A DNA stretch of 64,000 bases from Symsagittifera roscoffensis (GCF_963678635.1 NC_087064.1:41011165-41075164); one strand, 5' to 3'. Shown: positions 1-11,747, counted from the stretch's first letter. The notes: generated by a model from the sequence alone, not told the origin. Program-made: numbers and translations.

Positions 1-289
1 TTTTTGTGTACTTATCTTTTATGTGTATTTTGCTATGTAAAGTATTAATAAGGGATATATTAAGTGATAAATGTTATTCCAATTATTTGGTGTTTTATAT
101 CTGTGATGTGGAATGTTTGTATGAAGGGTTTGGTTAAGAGTTTACCGTATACCATTGTTCGAGTGAGAATAGGGAATAGTTGGATTTTTCCAAAATTATT
201 TAAACTTGATCCATATGATGTAGCTAATTTGCTTGATATTTTTGAGGGTTAATTTTGGATGTAAAATGTGTATCTCGTTCCAAGTGGGA

Positions 290-370
290 ATATTTATTTT
301 AATTGATTCTGATCCTGGGTCTATTAAAAAACCAGTTTCGAGGTCTGGTGATTGAAAATCTTTACTCTTC
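290..370 (-). pseudogene. Retroelement aspartic protease relic (active-site region)
   Basis: Minus-strand reading gives FLIDPGSESI, in the place where the copy at 61.7 kb reads FLIDLESNI. Both are recognisable as the FLIDTGS-type catalytic loop of a retropepsin with the usual threonine changed. It lies just downstream of Gag as expected for Ty3-type pol. The rest of the domain is interrupted by stops and no full-length frame exists. Confidence 0.6.
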
Positions 371-1195
371 TGATCTAAAATAAGTGGTATTGTCCATTTT
401 TTTTTCTTTGGGTAGTTGTATTTTGTTTGTTGCGTTTTTATATTTCATGTTTGTGCTTAAACTTCCTTTTACTGAGTTCTTGTTCAGTACAGTCTTTAAA
501 TTCTTGAATATTATCATGGTTTTGGAGGTTGTTATGATTATTTTGGTAATAATTCGATTCTATTGGTGTTTCGTATTAGTTTTCAAACTGAATCATGTTT
601 ATTGGGAGCGTATTTTCTGTTTCGCTTATCGCTTATCTGTATCGCTTGTCGTTTCAGTGTTATCGATACCAGGAGGGTCTGATAGAGTTTCTTCAGTTGA
701 TTGTACTTGGTTAAATTGTCTTTGATGTTTAGGTGTACTACTTCTATAGTTTTGTTTTGAATTCTGATATTACGTAATATTTCTCTGCGGTAATTGAGAA
801 ATTTTTTTTTGTCAATTTGGATAATTTGAATTTCGATTTAAAGAATTTTCACGTGATAATGATTAAAGTATGATCTGTTCTTTGAATAGTTTTGTGATTG
901 TTGTTTTCTTATTGTCTGTTCCTATTGTTTGAATAGTTTCAATAACTATTGTATGAGGAGTTTCTAGAACAATCATTTGAATAATATTTGTTTAGGGGGT
1001 TTGAGTTTAAACGATTTCTGTTATAGTTTGAGTAATTGTTTCCGTTTGAGTTTGATCTTGAATAATTATTTCGATATCGATTGTTTTGACTGTTTGATCA
1101 ACTATATCTATTTTGTGAGAAATTTCGTGAATTTATTTGACATTGAGATCTTCCATGATAGTTATATCTGAAGGTTGATTGTTGTCTAGAGGCAT

Positions 1196-2200
1196 TATAG
1201 TTATCAGCAAAAACTTTTCCTGAACGGTTGTTTCTGTGAATGCTTTTATTTGGTAGGTTTTGGTTTTTGTTCATGTATTGGTAAAGTGATTTATTTGGTT
1301 CTGTAAGTTTTTTTGGTTTGCTCTTATTATCTTGTAGTTCTTGTCTACATTCAGCAATGCTGTGTCCGTATCTGCGGCAAAAGTTACACCGTTTTTTTAA
1401 GGATGATTTGCCTTTAAAGTTTGGGTTTTTCTCGTAGATATTTATATTTGAGTAATTTTTTCATTTAGTTTACTGTCAGAGTCAGTCATGATTATGCTTT
1501 ATTTGTGAAGTAGTCGTTTGGATGTTTTTTTACATATTTTAATTTTAAATTTCTGTTTCTCCAATTTCATAGTGATTTCAGCTTGTTCTAGTTTATCTAC
1601 TAGTTTTCTGAAGTCTATATCGGGATCTCGTATTGAAGATGGATGTGATGCTCCCTTTTTTATTGCTATTTTTTGTAATTGAGGTGTTAGAGTCCTCATT
1701 AATATTTCTGTCATTTTTGTATTATTACAATCATGCGTATTAAGGGGATATGCTTTTCTTATTAGTGTTTCAATTCTTACTGCAAGTTGTTTAATTGTTT
1801 CGTTTGGAATTCTACCAAACAATTAAACAACTTGCAGTCACTTTACCAATACTCTTTGGTGTTGTTTGTTTCTTACGCAGTCGAACATTTTTGAAAATTC
1901 TTGTGTGAATCTTTTACAATCTGATTTAATATCTATATATAAAACTGAAAATCAGTTTTGGGCTTTGCCATCATGTGTGATTTGGATTTGAGCTGTGCGT
2001 CTAAACATCCAGTTTTGATCATGTGGTGTTATTACTGGTTCAGATCCTATTTTTAAAATCAAATTTGCTGTGACTGCATTTAAATAACCTTCTACGGAGT
2101 ACTCGGGATCTGTCCCTGTGAATACAATAATGACTAATTCGAAGATATTGAGGATCCACCCATAAGGTATGGATTCACAGTCATTTGAAGTGATTCTGCG
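1196..2200 (-). pseudogene. Gag, capsid and nucleocapsid part, copy 1
   Basis: The stretch 1499-1822 encodes a 107-residue piece of a Gag capsid-type region (motif TIKQLAVRIETLIRKAYP) that recurs at 63034-63330. About 80 bases downstream the frame contains an intact zinc knuckle, CNFCRRYGHSIAEC (C-x2-C-x4-H-x4-C, about 1348-1389), followed by a basic, Asn/Lys/Ser-rich tail as in nucleocapsid. Upstream, around 2000-2170, is the diverged counterpart of the GTDPEYSVED segment. Frame breaks separate these pieces. Gag would form the intracellular particle and bind element RNA; this copy cannot make a full protein. Confidence 0.75.
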
Positions 2201-2521
2201 GCATTTGGTATTTGAGAAAAATTTGTAAGTTGAATCTTTGTTATTTCAAGTTTTGTGAGTAATGTGGTAGTCAGATTTCATTTTGCGTTTGTGTTGGTTG
2301 GTTATTTTGTGTATTCACTGGGTTTTGTGATTGAAATTTATTATATGAGGTTGGGTGATGTCTTGTTTGCTTTTGTTCGTTTCGTGTATATGGTTCGAAA
2401 AGATCTGGTTGATCGATGTTCCAGTTATTGTGATGATGATTTGTGTAAGTGTGTTGATTTTGATAATAATATTCATCATCGTTTGAGTAATCTGGTTGAT
2501 TCCCAGTATGATGATTGTTTG

Positions 2522-2930
2522 CTATGTTTTCATTTTGATGAAAAAAAAATATTTTTCGCTACGATCTAGTGTGGCTCGTGGATGATCGTTAAAAAATACT
2601 GATTGGGAAGCTTGTTGTGGTACATTTTGATTTTGTGATTGCGATTGATTTTGATTATTTGTATAGAAGGGGGTTTGTTGTTTTGGATTTTTGGAAAAAT
2701 TTATAAATAAAATCAAAGAAGTTATTTAAATTTGAAGTTTTTTGCTTATCCGTTTGTCTTGACGTTGTTACTTGTCTAAATGTTCGATAGTCCATCTGTG
2801 AAAATTTTGGAAAAACTGAAGGTTTCACTGTCAATTGTATAGTTGTTGGTGAAAATACTGTGTTTTTATTTTTTGGAGTTGTAAGTGTTGGATGAATAGG
2901 AGAAATGCTTTGTTGTGTTGTTGTTGGCAC
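2522..2930 (-). pseudogene. Gag N-terminal low-complexity region, copy 1
   Basis: Two overlapping minus-strand frames encode a Thr/Pro/Gln/Asn-rich chain, including TQQSISPIHPTLTTPKNKN and a QNQSQSQNQN run. The second copy has the counterpart at 7700-8122 as one open frame (AQRSISPIQSNFTTPKLKN). The switch between frames near 2690 indicates an indel. No catalytic motif is expected; it is probably the disordered part of Gag ahead of the capsid domain. Confidence 0.55.
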
Positions 2931-4619
2931 AGTTTCAACTTTTTCTTCATTTATTTTTTCTTCTACTTTTTCTTCCGTGATGGAGTTTGAATATCTTGTT
3001 GTGTAAGATTTCTTGTTCCTTTTAAATTTTCTTGGTTAATAAAAGTAGAGTTTAAACTATTATTTCCTACTCTATTGGTGAATATTGAAATATAGTTTAT
3101 AGGTGTTGCATCTATGGTAAGTGGGGTTATTCTACATGACCTGTATTAATGAAAATTGTGGTGATTGCTTGACTTAAGATGTCAGTTGGTATTTCAAAAA
3201 AGGATGGATGAAACCATTCAGGGTCCCAAACATAATATGTTTCGTCTTCCAATATAGTTTCATCGTCTGAACTTTGTGGTTGAACATTTTTTCTTGCTAG
3301 TGATATTAGGTCAAGATTATGAAAAAAATCTATTATAAACCAAGCTAGTATCTTTTGTAGATGGTGTTTAAACTTTTCTGATGTAACGTTTTCAGTGAGA
3401 TTTTCAGTGTGAGTTTTAGTGTTGTATATTTTTTATATAATCTGTAAAAACTTTTGAGAACTCTATATCTATATCGTTTGCTTGTATTTGGTGTTTTTGT
3501 GATTTAGCTTTGGTGATGTGATTTCGATTGTTAATATACCATAATGTGATGTATTATTACATATATCTTTTAGGTAATGATCAAGGATTTGTCCTTGTAT
3601 TTATAAAAAAAATGGGAGTGTCGAGTTATTGTCGAAGTTTTGAATATATTCGATCATGTTTTATATTGTAAGACTGTTAGTGTGTAACATTCAATATGCT
3701 TTATTGGTTGATTCCAATTATATAGGCGCGATGGTTTGTAGAAATGTGACTTTTTTATTTTGCGTTTTCCTTTTATTGATGATGGTGTTGAGGCTTCTGA
3801 GTCAAGATTTATATTTGATCGTCAATAGGGTTATTTTTGTTTATGGAACCTTTTAATTCTTGAAGTTCCTGTTTTGTATTTGTGCCTGATTCCGAGACTG
3901 TGTTTCTTTGTTTTGAAAATTGTTTTCTGATAGTTTGTTTTTGTTTTGTTATGATTGTCTTTTTTCGTGTTTGTCGTTTTGATCTTACATATCATTTTGT
4001 TTGTCTCTGTGGTGTGATTACAGGGTCGTATCTTTCGTTTTTAATTATACAATTATTTATTACGATTGTTTGTTTGTTACCTAGAATATCTCTTGACATG
4101 AAGTTCAAGATGATGGGTGCAGTATTTGAGTTTAAGGTTTTTAATTCCTTAAACTGTTAATACTTACGCGTTTTGCTTGGTTATCTTATCTTGGGGCATA
4201 GATGGTCGTGGTTTGACGGGTTGGAGAGATTAGTATATCGATTCGTGAGAATGATTTTTAATTTATCGTGACTAAGTTCTAATTTAAGATAGACTTAATT
4301 GATCTTACTTAGGGGTTGTGATTTGTGATCAAGTGTTGGAGAATATAAAAAATAAACCACAAGTTTCAGGTATAATTAGAACGCGAGTAAATCGTTAGAT
4401 GCTATTTTATGACTTACTAAGCTTAAGTGTTTTAGCCTGGGTCATCTAAGGGGAAAGGAATCAAGTGAAGGACGAGTAACCGAAGTTTTTTCACTGTTTT
4501 ACTTAATTTAAATGGTTAGTTCTTTCAAAAATTTCTATTAGTCCTGGGTCTTTGATAAGGGTTGGGTAGTAAATCAACGTTTGAGGTCGTTATACACTTT
4601 AAAAATGTGGGGAGGGAAA

Positions 4620-4765
4620 AAATTTTCCGTTTGATCCAAGAAAAGCCTTGATGATCAGAAAATAAAGAAATATAATTTGAGTGATTTTTTAAAGATCCAA
4701 GGAAAGCCTTGATGATCTGTTTTTTAAATTCAGAATAAACAAGGATAAGCCTTGATAACATTTAA
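4620..4765. repeat. Three short hairpins in the family A leader, copy 1
   Basis: The motif CAAGGAAAGCCTTG, a 5-bp stem (CAAGG/CCTTG) with a 4-base loop, or a close variant, occurs three times within about 140 bases, usually with flanking GATC on both sides (GATCCAAGG...TTGATGATC). The same three-fold array is kept in the second copy at 10170-10325. It lies between the leader ORF and Gag, where packaging or translation signals of LTR elements sit. Confidence 0.6.
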
Positions 4766-4939
4766 TGTAAAGGTTTAAGTCTGAAAAACTTAAGATTTGG
4801 GTTTAGGAGGATGTTAGTTTTGTGTAATTTGCTGTTATTCTTTAGCTCATGAAGCTGGGATGAAGAAATGATATGACAGATTATTAAAGCTAACGATGAT
4901 CTTTGTTTTAACTAATTTTTTTTTATCCAATAAATTATT

Positions 4940-5272
4940 TTATTCAAAATGTTTTAATTTACTGCAAATTTTTTCGAGGGAAGGACTTGTAATCTTTTTC
5001 TCAGTCATTTTTGTGTAATTAGTAGGTTTAGCACCATTAGGATTGCTGAAGGATTTCGTTAAATCGCATGTCAGTAAACAAAAATCCAAACTTACTGCGG
5101 AAAGGATTCTAAATACATAGGTTTGTTCCGGTTTCCTTTGTACTATCATGAAATGAATCGGTAGGTTTCTTCCTAATCGTAGATCGTGCCTTGTCATTGA
5201 CCTTCTCGCAATACCTGATATTTCTCGTTTTGTTTGAAAAACTGGCGGTGATCTATTGAGTCGGAGAGACAT
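4940..5272 (-). CDS. Leader ORF of family A element, small basic protein (copy 1)
   Basis: This 110-codon ORF starts 12 bases inside the 5' LTR boundary. Its first ~55 residues are basic (MSLRLNRSPPVFQTKRE, then TRHDLRLGRNLPIHFMIV) and match the ORF at 10587-10808 in the other copy, including the start MxLRxNRS and the TRxDxRLGRN and FMIV blocks. The C-terminal halves differ through indels. I do not recognise the family; a nucleic-acid binding accessory protein or a Gag N-terminal exon are possibilities. Conservation of the frame while neighbouring Gag is shredded is the reason for listing it. Confidence 0.5.
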   Translation of the reverse strand: MSLRLNRSPPVFQTKREISGIARRSMTRHDLRLGRNLPIHFMIVQRKPEQTYVFRILSAVSLDFCLLTCDLTKSFSNPNGAKPTNYTKMTEKKITSPSLEKICSKLKHFE

Positions 5273-5283
5273 TTATAGTAAAT

Positions 5284-5648
5284 TGTCTAATTCAAGTAAC
5301 ATTAATTTCAGATAAGGTTTACCGTCTGCTCGTCACGCTATCTTATTTTTGGCCGGATAGTTCCGTGCAACTTCTTAGTCTAATACCGATCTTAATATTA
5401 CTATTATATCTCCTAGTCTCAATAGATCTAGTGTGCACTGGTTTTTCCGGATTAATTTCCAGAAGGAGAACAACTGTGTTCTAAGTTTTATTCAAATTGC
5501 TCTGGTGTTGAAACTACAAGTATTTTCAGCACTTACAAATAAGTGTAAATGTTAGTTATGGAATATGATTGGTTAGTTAAGATTATATAATAGAATTAGA
5601 GAATGATATTCATAACCAATTATAAATTCTAGTTTAGAACTGGTTCCA
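5284..5648 (-). repeat. 5' LTR of family A copy 1
   Basis: About 365 bp, starting TG and ending GGTTCCA on the plus strand (TG...CA on either strand). It aligns over its length with 10926-11285 and 50473-50844; the block ATATCTCCTAGTCTCAATAG (about 5405-5424) and the end GAACTGGTTCCA are shared by all three or nearly so. The left border is less certain here because the TG[CT]ACTCATAGAG start seen in the other two has drifted. Confidence 0.8.
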
Positions 5649-6946
5649 ATAACTATCCATATAGCTATCCAACTGATAGCCCAAAAATATCATCCTGCCC
5701 AACAGTAGCGACTCAGCTTTCCTTAAATTGAAGTCCCTAAAACTGGCGAAAAGAAAAGCCATCCTTATACATAGTGCCTTCCATTCACATCGAAACGTGA
5801 TCAGAACAATAAATACCCGAAACAACTGTTTGACATGCAGTTTTTCTACTAAAAAGAGCCGAATGCCAGAAAAATTTTTAACTAAAGTTGTACCAGTCAT
5901 TGATGTCTGAGAAGACCGACTGATTCCCGACGAGCAAAGTTTTGGTTTACTTGTTGCAGACATATCTGAGGAAAAAACTGACTCTTGTGAGGACCTGATT
6001 AAATAATTAGAAAAACTCTCACACGGAGTGATGGTAAATAATTAGCTTTTCAAAATGTTAAGATTGTTTTCCATGTTGCTTACGCACACAATCAGCTCTG
6101 TTAACTGTTCTTGAACGAACCCTACCAATTGGTTCACCAGGCCAAACGTGAATCTCAAGCAATTTTCAATATAATTCCATACTTGAAGTGTTGAAAATTG
6201 TTTCTTAGCATGATGAAGTGCCAGATAATGTTAAAGCATGCTGAGAAAACATGGACAAAACCAAGAAGTTCAAACAGCACAAGCGATACTTTGACAAATC
6301 AGATTCACTTTAAGCCTTCAGCTGTTTTTGAAGATATAGGACCAAAAACTCTTATCGGCTCTCGTGGCACAATTCATAAATTCAGCAATTTTTACTGAAT
6401 TTTGCGAAAGACATCATCACGGCTAAAATCAGATGGAATATTTACCCACGTTGTTGCCTTTGTTTCACAGCTTGACCTTGTTAATAACTGTTTTGAGAAA
6501 ATTTTACAGTTGATAGCGATGAAATGATAACTGGAAAACTGGAAGACTTCTTAAAGTGCCTGAAGAAACCGTGTCTTTTGCCGACCGAGATTGGAAAAAA
6601 TCAGATTGGGATGAAACTGATTTGTAACTTGCTCAGCCATTTTTTTGAGCCATATGATAATTGGTGCACTGACTTACAGAATGATTTTTTTGAAGGAGGA
6701 CTTAGCTACACCGTCAAACCCGTGTTGAATTGGTTAATTTATTCTGACAAGATCTTAACATTGGTTGAGTTAAACAGAAGATTTAATAACTTTGGATAGC
6801 GAATAGACGTAGATGAAGAACCTACTTCATTTGATGAGCTGAGGTGATTGCTGACTTTATGTTTTAATGTGTTTTTAGTCTTAAAGTGCTTTTTAATGTG
6901 TTTTTAAAGTGCGATTTATCTTTTTAGTCTTTATGCTTTTCGGATT
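5649..6946. other. Spacer between family A copies; no gene recognised
   Basis: There are only short, unlinked frames here, for example 6524-6799 on the plus strand and 5634-5963 on the minus strand. None shows a motif I recognise, and they are not shared with the other element copies. It may be old host DNA or a decayed transposon. Confidence 0.5.
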
Positions 6947-7044
6947 AGTGTTTCTATTCTTACTGCAATTTGGTTTATTGTTTCATTTGGTAGTCTACAA
7001 ATTTCGAGGCATAAAAGTTTTGATTTTGTTTGTTTCTTTCTGAA

Positions 7045-7311
7045 TCAAACTTTTTTTGAGAATTCTAGTGTGATTCTGTTCCAATCTGATTTTATTTCTA
7101 TAGGTAAAACTGAAAAATATTTTTGGGCTGCGTCGTCAAGTGTAGTTTGGATTAAAGCTGTGTTTTTTAGTTCAGGTCCTATATTTAAAATTAGGTTTGC
7201 TGTGACTGCGTTTAGATAATCTTCTACAGAGTATTCAGGATCTGTGCCTGTGAATACCATTAGTGGTTTTTTTGATGTTATTGATGATCCACCCATTAGG
7301 TCATGTGGCAT
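7045..7311 (-). pseudogene. Gag capsid-type segment, copy 2
   Basis: An 88-residue open frame contains MVFTGTDPEYSVEDYLNAV, nearly identical to the frame at 63363-63716 (TGTDPEYSVEDFFNAV) in copy 3. The sequence continues with a Trp-containing segment (IKSDWNRITLEFSKK) before a frame break. It corresponds to the N-terminal part of a Ty3-type Gag capsid domain. No catalytic function is expected. Confidence 0.7.
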
Positions 7312-7699
7312 TTGAGAAAAGTTTGTTGGTTGGCTTTTTGTTATTTCGTGTTGCCGTAAAAACTATGGCAGTTGGATTTCGTGTTGCGTTTGAGTTGGTT
7401 GGTATGATTGTGTGTTGACTGGATTTTGTTGCTGAAAATTATTTTTGTGAGATGTTGGATTATTATAGGTTGTCATATTTGTTCATCTCGTGTGTATGGT
7501 TCAAAAATATCTGGTTGCTCAATACTTTAAGAACGAGGTCTTTGGTTTGAGTAAAATCGTTGATAATTTTGGTGAAAATATTCTTCATCATCTGATGGAA
7601 ACAATTTTGTGCATAATATTGAGGTTGATTTTTGGTATTATTTTTATTTGTATGATTTTTACTTTGTTGAAAAAGTGTGTAATTTCTACTTTGTTCTTG

Positions 7700-8122
7700 T
7701 CAGGATCGTGGTTGATCATTAAAATTTACTGTGTTTAAAGTCGGTTGTGGTATATTCAGACTTTTTGCAAATAATTGAGTATTTGTCCAAGGTTTTGTCG
7801 TTTTTGTTCCCTTTTTCGAATTATAATTATGTTCTGCAAAATTATTTCTATAAGATGTTTGTTTGTATGATGGTTTTGTTACTGGTCGAAACGTTTGGTA
7901 ACCCATTTGTGAATATTTATGTGCAACATAGGGTTTTACTGTTGATTGTATGATTGTTTGTTGTAATGGTGGATTTTTTAATTTTGGAGTTGTAAAATTT
8001 GATTGAATAGGTGAAATGCTTCGTTGTGCTTCTGTTGTTGATATTGTTTCAACATATTCTTCGCTTACAAAATTTGATGGGGTTTGTATAATTTGTTGTA
8101 AAAGATTTCTTGTTCCATTCAA
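7700..8122 (-). pseudogene. Gag N-terminal Thr/Gln/Asn-rich region, copy 2
   Basis: An open frame of 140 codons is rich in Thr, Ser, Gln and Asn, with KYSQMGYQTFRPVT matching KFSQMDYRTFRQVT in copy 1. This is low-complexity sequence typical of the disordered N-terminal part of Gag. The frame is not joined to the capsid segment at 7045-7311. Confidence 0.55.
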
Positions 8123-8755
8123 GTTATCTTTATTTTTAAATGTAGAATATAAGCTATTATTTCCTGTTCTTTCAGAGAAGAATGAATTATAATTTAAAGA
8201 TGTTGCGTCAACTGTAAATGGATATACATTTATATAATCTTAGTGAATAGATATTGTGTTGATTGCTTGACTTCATATTTCTGTTGGGATATTAATAAAT
8301 GACTCATGAGACCATTCAGGGTCCCAAACATAATCTGATTGTTCTGCTAATACAGTGTCGTCATCCGTATTTCCTGGTCGAAAATTTTCTCTTGCTTGTT
8401 CAATAAGATCAAGATTGTGAATAAAATAATCGATTATAATTCATGCTAAGACTTTTTGTAAATTGTGTTAAACCTGTTGTGTTATTTCATTTTTTGTTAG
8501 ATCTTCTCGGATTGCATTTAAAAATTATGAAAGTATGTGTATTTCCTGTCGTACAATTGTATGTCGAGATGTTTGAGTAGGTGAACCGCCTTGAGGTTCT
8601 TTTGGTTCTAATATAGATACATAGCTATAGATAAGTGAGAATACACAATTTGTAAATGTCGAGTTTGCTCTTTGTGAGTTTTGATGTTGTATGCTTTTGA
8701 TTTATTGTGTAAAAACCTTTGAAAATTCAATATCTACATCATTTTGGATGAGATA

Positions 8756-9022
8756 TCAGTCACGAAATCCGTTTGGTGATCTAATTTCTATTGTGTAGAT
8801 ACCATATTGCGATGTGAGACTACATATACTTTTGAGATAGTGTTCAAGAAGTTGTCTTTTAATTTTTACACCAGGAAATTCTTTTGTGCACGGACTTTTT
8901 CCTTTTTCGAATAGATTTGCATTTATATTTTGACAAAACTCTATCTGTCGACGGGGTTCAGTTATTGGGGATATTAAAAATGGAAGTATTGAATTTTCTG
9001 GGCTATCTTTATTTCGAATCAT
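8756..9022 (-). pseudogene. Gag-proximal segment, copy 2
   Basis: This 88-codon open frame (LISPITEPRRQIEFCQNIN) lies upstream of the Thr/Gln-rich Gag frame. Copy 1 has a degenerate counterpart near 3480-3640 (the YGIYTIEIRSP part is recognisable). I do not recognise a domain; position suggests a matrix-like or N-terminal Gag portion. The next upstream frame, about 9188-9379, is Asn/Lys/Gln-rich and adds little. Confidence 0.4.
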
Positions 9023-10169
9023 TTTTTTGTTGTATTACTGTGTAATTTTCAATGTGTCTTTTTGGTTGAATCCAATTGTACAAACGTATTGGTTCGTTTG
9101 TGTAGCAGTTTTTTATTTTACTTTTACCTTTTATTGATGCTGGTGACAGTTGGTCGTCAATTTGGTGAATTTTGTTTATTGAGTCTTTTACATTGTGAAG
9201 TTCTTGTTTTGCGGTTGTTTCTGATTCTGAGTCTGCGTTTCGTCGTTTTGAATTTTTTTCTGATAATTTGCCTTTGTTTTGTTATGATTTTTTTTGGGTT
9301 TGTCTTTTTGACCTAATATATCCACTAAAAGTCTGTGCGGTGTGATTAAAAGATCGTATCTGTCGTTTTTAATAATCATACTGTTTGTTTAGTGCCTAGC
9401 TTATCTCTTGGCGTGCAATATTTGGTGGTTAGAGTTTTGTTTTCCTAAACTATTAGTTCTTTTTGAAAATCTTTTCCTAATAATTTGTTTTTGTTTGTTA
9501 ATTATTTTCTTTCTTAGTGTTTATCTTTTTGTTCTTATATATCCTACTGATTGTCTGTGTGGTGTGATTACGAGGTCGAATTTTTTGTCGTTAATTAAAC
9601 AGTTGTGTATTATGATTGTTTGTTTGTTTTCTAAGTTGTCTCTTGACATAAGGTTTAGGGTGATGGGTACCAAATCTGGATTAGTGATTTGAATGATTTA
9701 AAATGTTAGTTGTTACAATTTTTTGTAGTTATCTTATTTTGGGTCTTATTTTTGGGTTGGAGAGAAAAGCGTATATTGATTCTGAAGAATGATTTTTACT
9801 TTCTCGTGACTAATTCTAAGCTAAGATTGACTACCTAATCTTACTTAGGGGTTGCGATTTGTGATCAAGGGTTGGAGAATAGTAAATCGATCCACAGGGT
9901 TCAGGTATAATTAGAACGCGAGTAGTTCGCTAGATACTATTTTATGACCTACTAAGCTGAAGTGTTTTAGCCTGGGTCATCTAAGAGGAGGGAGATCAAA
10001 TGACGGATGAGTAACCGAAGTTCTTCATTGTTTATTTTAATTAAAATGGTTAGTTTTTGGAAAAATTTCTGTTAATTCTGGGTCTTTGATAAAGGTTGGG
10101 TAGTGAATTGACGTTTGAGGTCGTTATACACTGATTAAATTGGGAGGGTGAGAACAAAATTGTTCTATT

Positions 10170-10325
10170 TGATCCAAGGATAGGCCTTGACGATCAGAGA
10201 TTTAAAAATGTAGAAATTTGAAAACTTAGATGTTGATTAATTTAAAGATCCAAGGGAAGCCTTGATGATCTGTTATTTAAATGAGATTAATTTAAGTGAA
10301 AGCAAGGATAAGCCTTGATAGTTTT
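10170..10325. repeat. Three short hairpins in the family A leader, copy 2
   Basis: Three spaced copies of CAAGG(A/G)(A/T)AGCCTTGA occur at about 10175, 10250 and 10301, with the same order and spacing as in copy 1. The stem bases CAAGG and CCTTG are kept in most units although intervening sequence has drifted. Confidence 0.6.
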
Positions 10326-10586
10326 GAAATTAGAGAGTTTTAGTTTTGATGATTGTTCGTTTTTGAAACTTGCTGTCATGTTTTAGGTGATAAAGCTGAG
10401 ATGATGAGATGATTTATATATACTAACAGTTTATGATTTATACTAAATAATTTTTGTTCATATTCAATAAATATTTTTTAAGATGTTATTTATTTTACAG
10501 CTGATTTAAGGAAAACGATAAGTGTTCTTTTTATCAGTCGTTCGTGTACAATTATTAGGTTTAGCGCCATGAAAGGTTAATGAAGA

Positions 10587-10808
10587 TTACTCTTCAAATA
10601 TTTTGTCAGTAAAGGAAAATTTAAATTTAATTCTAAATACAAAAGTTTGATCTTGTTTTTGTCGTACTATCATGAAATCGATTATTAGATTTCTTCCTAA
10701 TCGTATGTCGTTTCTTGTTCGACGTCTTCTTCCAATACCGGGTAGCTCTCGTATTGTTCGGAATATTGGATCTGATCTATTGAAACGTAGAGGCATATCT
10801 ATTATCAT
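10587..10808 (-). CDS. Leader ORF of family A element, small basic protein (copy 2)
   Basis: This 73-codon ORF begins about 120 bases inside the 5' LTR border; the internal Met at MPLRFNRS aligns with the start of the copy 1 ORF. Shared blocks are LRxNRSxPxFxT, TRxDxRLGRNLxIxFMIV and QTxVFRI. The chain is strongly basic (GIGRRRRTRNDIRLGRN). Function is unknown. It terminates earlier than in copy 1 because of an indel after the VFRI block. Confidence 0.5.
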   Translation of the reverse strand: MIIDMPLRFNRSDPIFRTIRELPGIGRRRRTRNDIRLGRNLIIDFMIVRQKQDQTFVFRIKFKFSFTDKIFEE

Positions 10809-10925
10809 ATGTTCTTATAAAATGTTGTATTTGTCTGATTCTAACCTAATTTTTGGTCTAATTCTAGGTTAGTTAAGGTCTGTTCGAGACTTTTGGTTGC
10901 ACCAGATGAGTTGTGTATCTTGTAC

Positions 10926-11285
10926 TGTACTCATAGAGTAATTTCAGATAGGGTACATTGTCTGCTCGTCACGCTATCTTGTTTTCGGCCGGATAGATTC
11001 GTGCAATTTATTAGTCTAATGCCGATCTTAATCTTAGTCTTATATCTCCTAGTCTCAATAGATCTAGTGTACACCGGTTTACGCGAGTTAGTTCCAGAAT
11101 GAGAATAACTGTATTCTAAGTTTAATTCAAATTGTTCTGGTGTTGAAACTACAAGCAGTTTCACCACTTTACAAATAAATTGGTTGTTAGTTTGATGGAG
11201 TATGATTGGTTAGTATTTAATATTTTATAGAGATAAAATATCATAATAATAACCAATGATAAATACTAGTTTAGATCTGGTTCCA
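10926..11285 (-). repeat. 5' LTR of family A copy 2
   Basis: About 360 bp, from TGTACTCATAGAG to CTGGTTCCA on the plus strand, aligned with the LTRs at 5284 and 50473. The internal block CTATCTTGTTTTCGGCCGGA is close to the other copies. Confidence 0.85.
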
Positions 11286-11747
11286 ATAGGTCAAGAATGT
11301 TTGTTTATTTATTCCAAAAGCAACTGTGGCCATAAAAAAACTTCGGCCAAAAACCACGTTAGACCTATCTTGCTTTAAAACTGCTTGATAGTGTTTTATT
11401 TTTTTAAAAGCTGGAACTATTTTTTGTTATTTTTTTCGTCAGTTTGTCTGATAAACAAAATAAGACTTTTTGAGTTTGATGATTTCGTGACTCTTGACAT
11501 CAACCAGCAATCGGCGTGTCTAAACACGGAGGATATTGCAATTTTTTTCTACAAGTATCTCCAATTTTTAGAACTTCTTTGATACAACCAGCTCATGCCA
11601 AAAAACATAATCTTGTTGTGGGCCCAAAAAACGCTCATAGTTGACGTTATGGGGCCATGTGAAGACCTTCCTGTGGCGGTCCTGTATATGATCAGCAAAC
11701 TTGCTGTTCTAGCTAACTGCACCCTAAATTTACGTAAATATTGGATT
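11286..11747. other. Unassigned sequence left of the Polinton duplication
   Basis: Short frames exist on both strands (11385-11582 plus, 11549-11776 minus) but none is shared with other parts of the window or carries a motif I know. I see no gene here. Confidence 0.5.

Larger units (their letters stand above)
1..5648 (-). mobile_element. Family A Ty3-type LTR retrotransposon, copy 1 (5' half, cut by window edge)
   Basis: From right to left on the minus strand this copy shows a 5' LTR (5284-5648), a leader ORF, an untranslated leader with three small hairpins, Gag with a CCHC knuckle, and the beginning of the protease; pol lies beyond position 1. Its sequence matches 61.4-64.0 kb (same family) and 6.9-11.3 kb along its length, with many substitutions and small indels. 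Gag is broken into several frames, so the copy is a relic. Assignment to Ty3 rests on the gene order and pol motifs of the copy at 50-64 kb. Confidence 0.85.
6947..11285 (-). mobile_element. Family A LTR retrotransposon, copy 2 (5' part only)
   Basis: This block parallels 1757-5648: Gag capsid region, Gag N-terminal region, leader hairpins, leader ORF, LTR. It begins abruptly inside Gag (the TIKQLA region) and lacks nucleocapsid and pol, so it is 3'-truncated. The segment around the CTGGGTCATCTAAG motif (about 9970) is among the best conserved between copies. Several frame breaks make it non-coding apart from short frames. Confidence 0.85.

Noticed and set aside
64-4160. Several plus-strand frames rich in Phe, Leu, Val and Cys that resemble membrane proteins
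   Set aside because: They are complements of the Lys/Asn-rich Gag region on the minus strand; T-rich sense strands always give such hydrophobic frames. Same reasoning for 7490-9692.
5634-5963. 109-codon minus-strand ORF beside the LTR of copy 1
   Set aside because: No motif, not shared with other copies, and overlapped by an equally long plus-strand frame.
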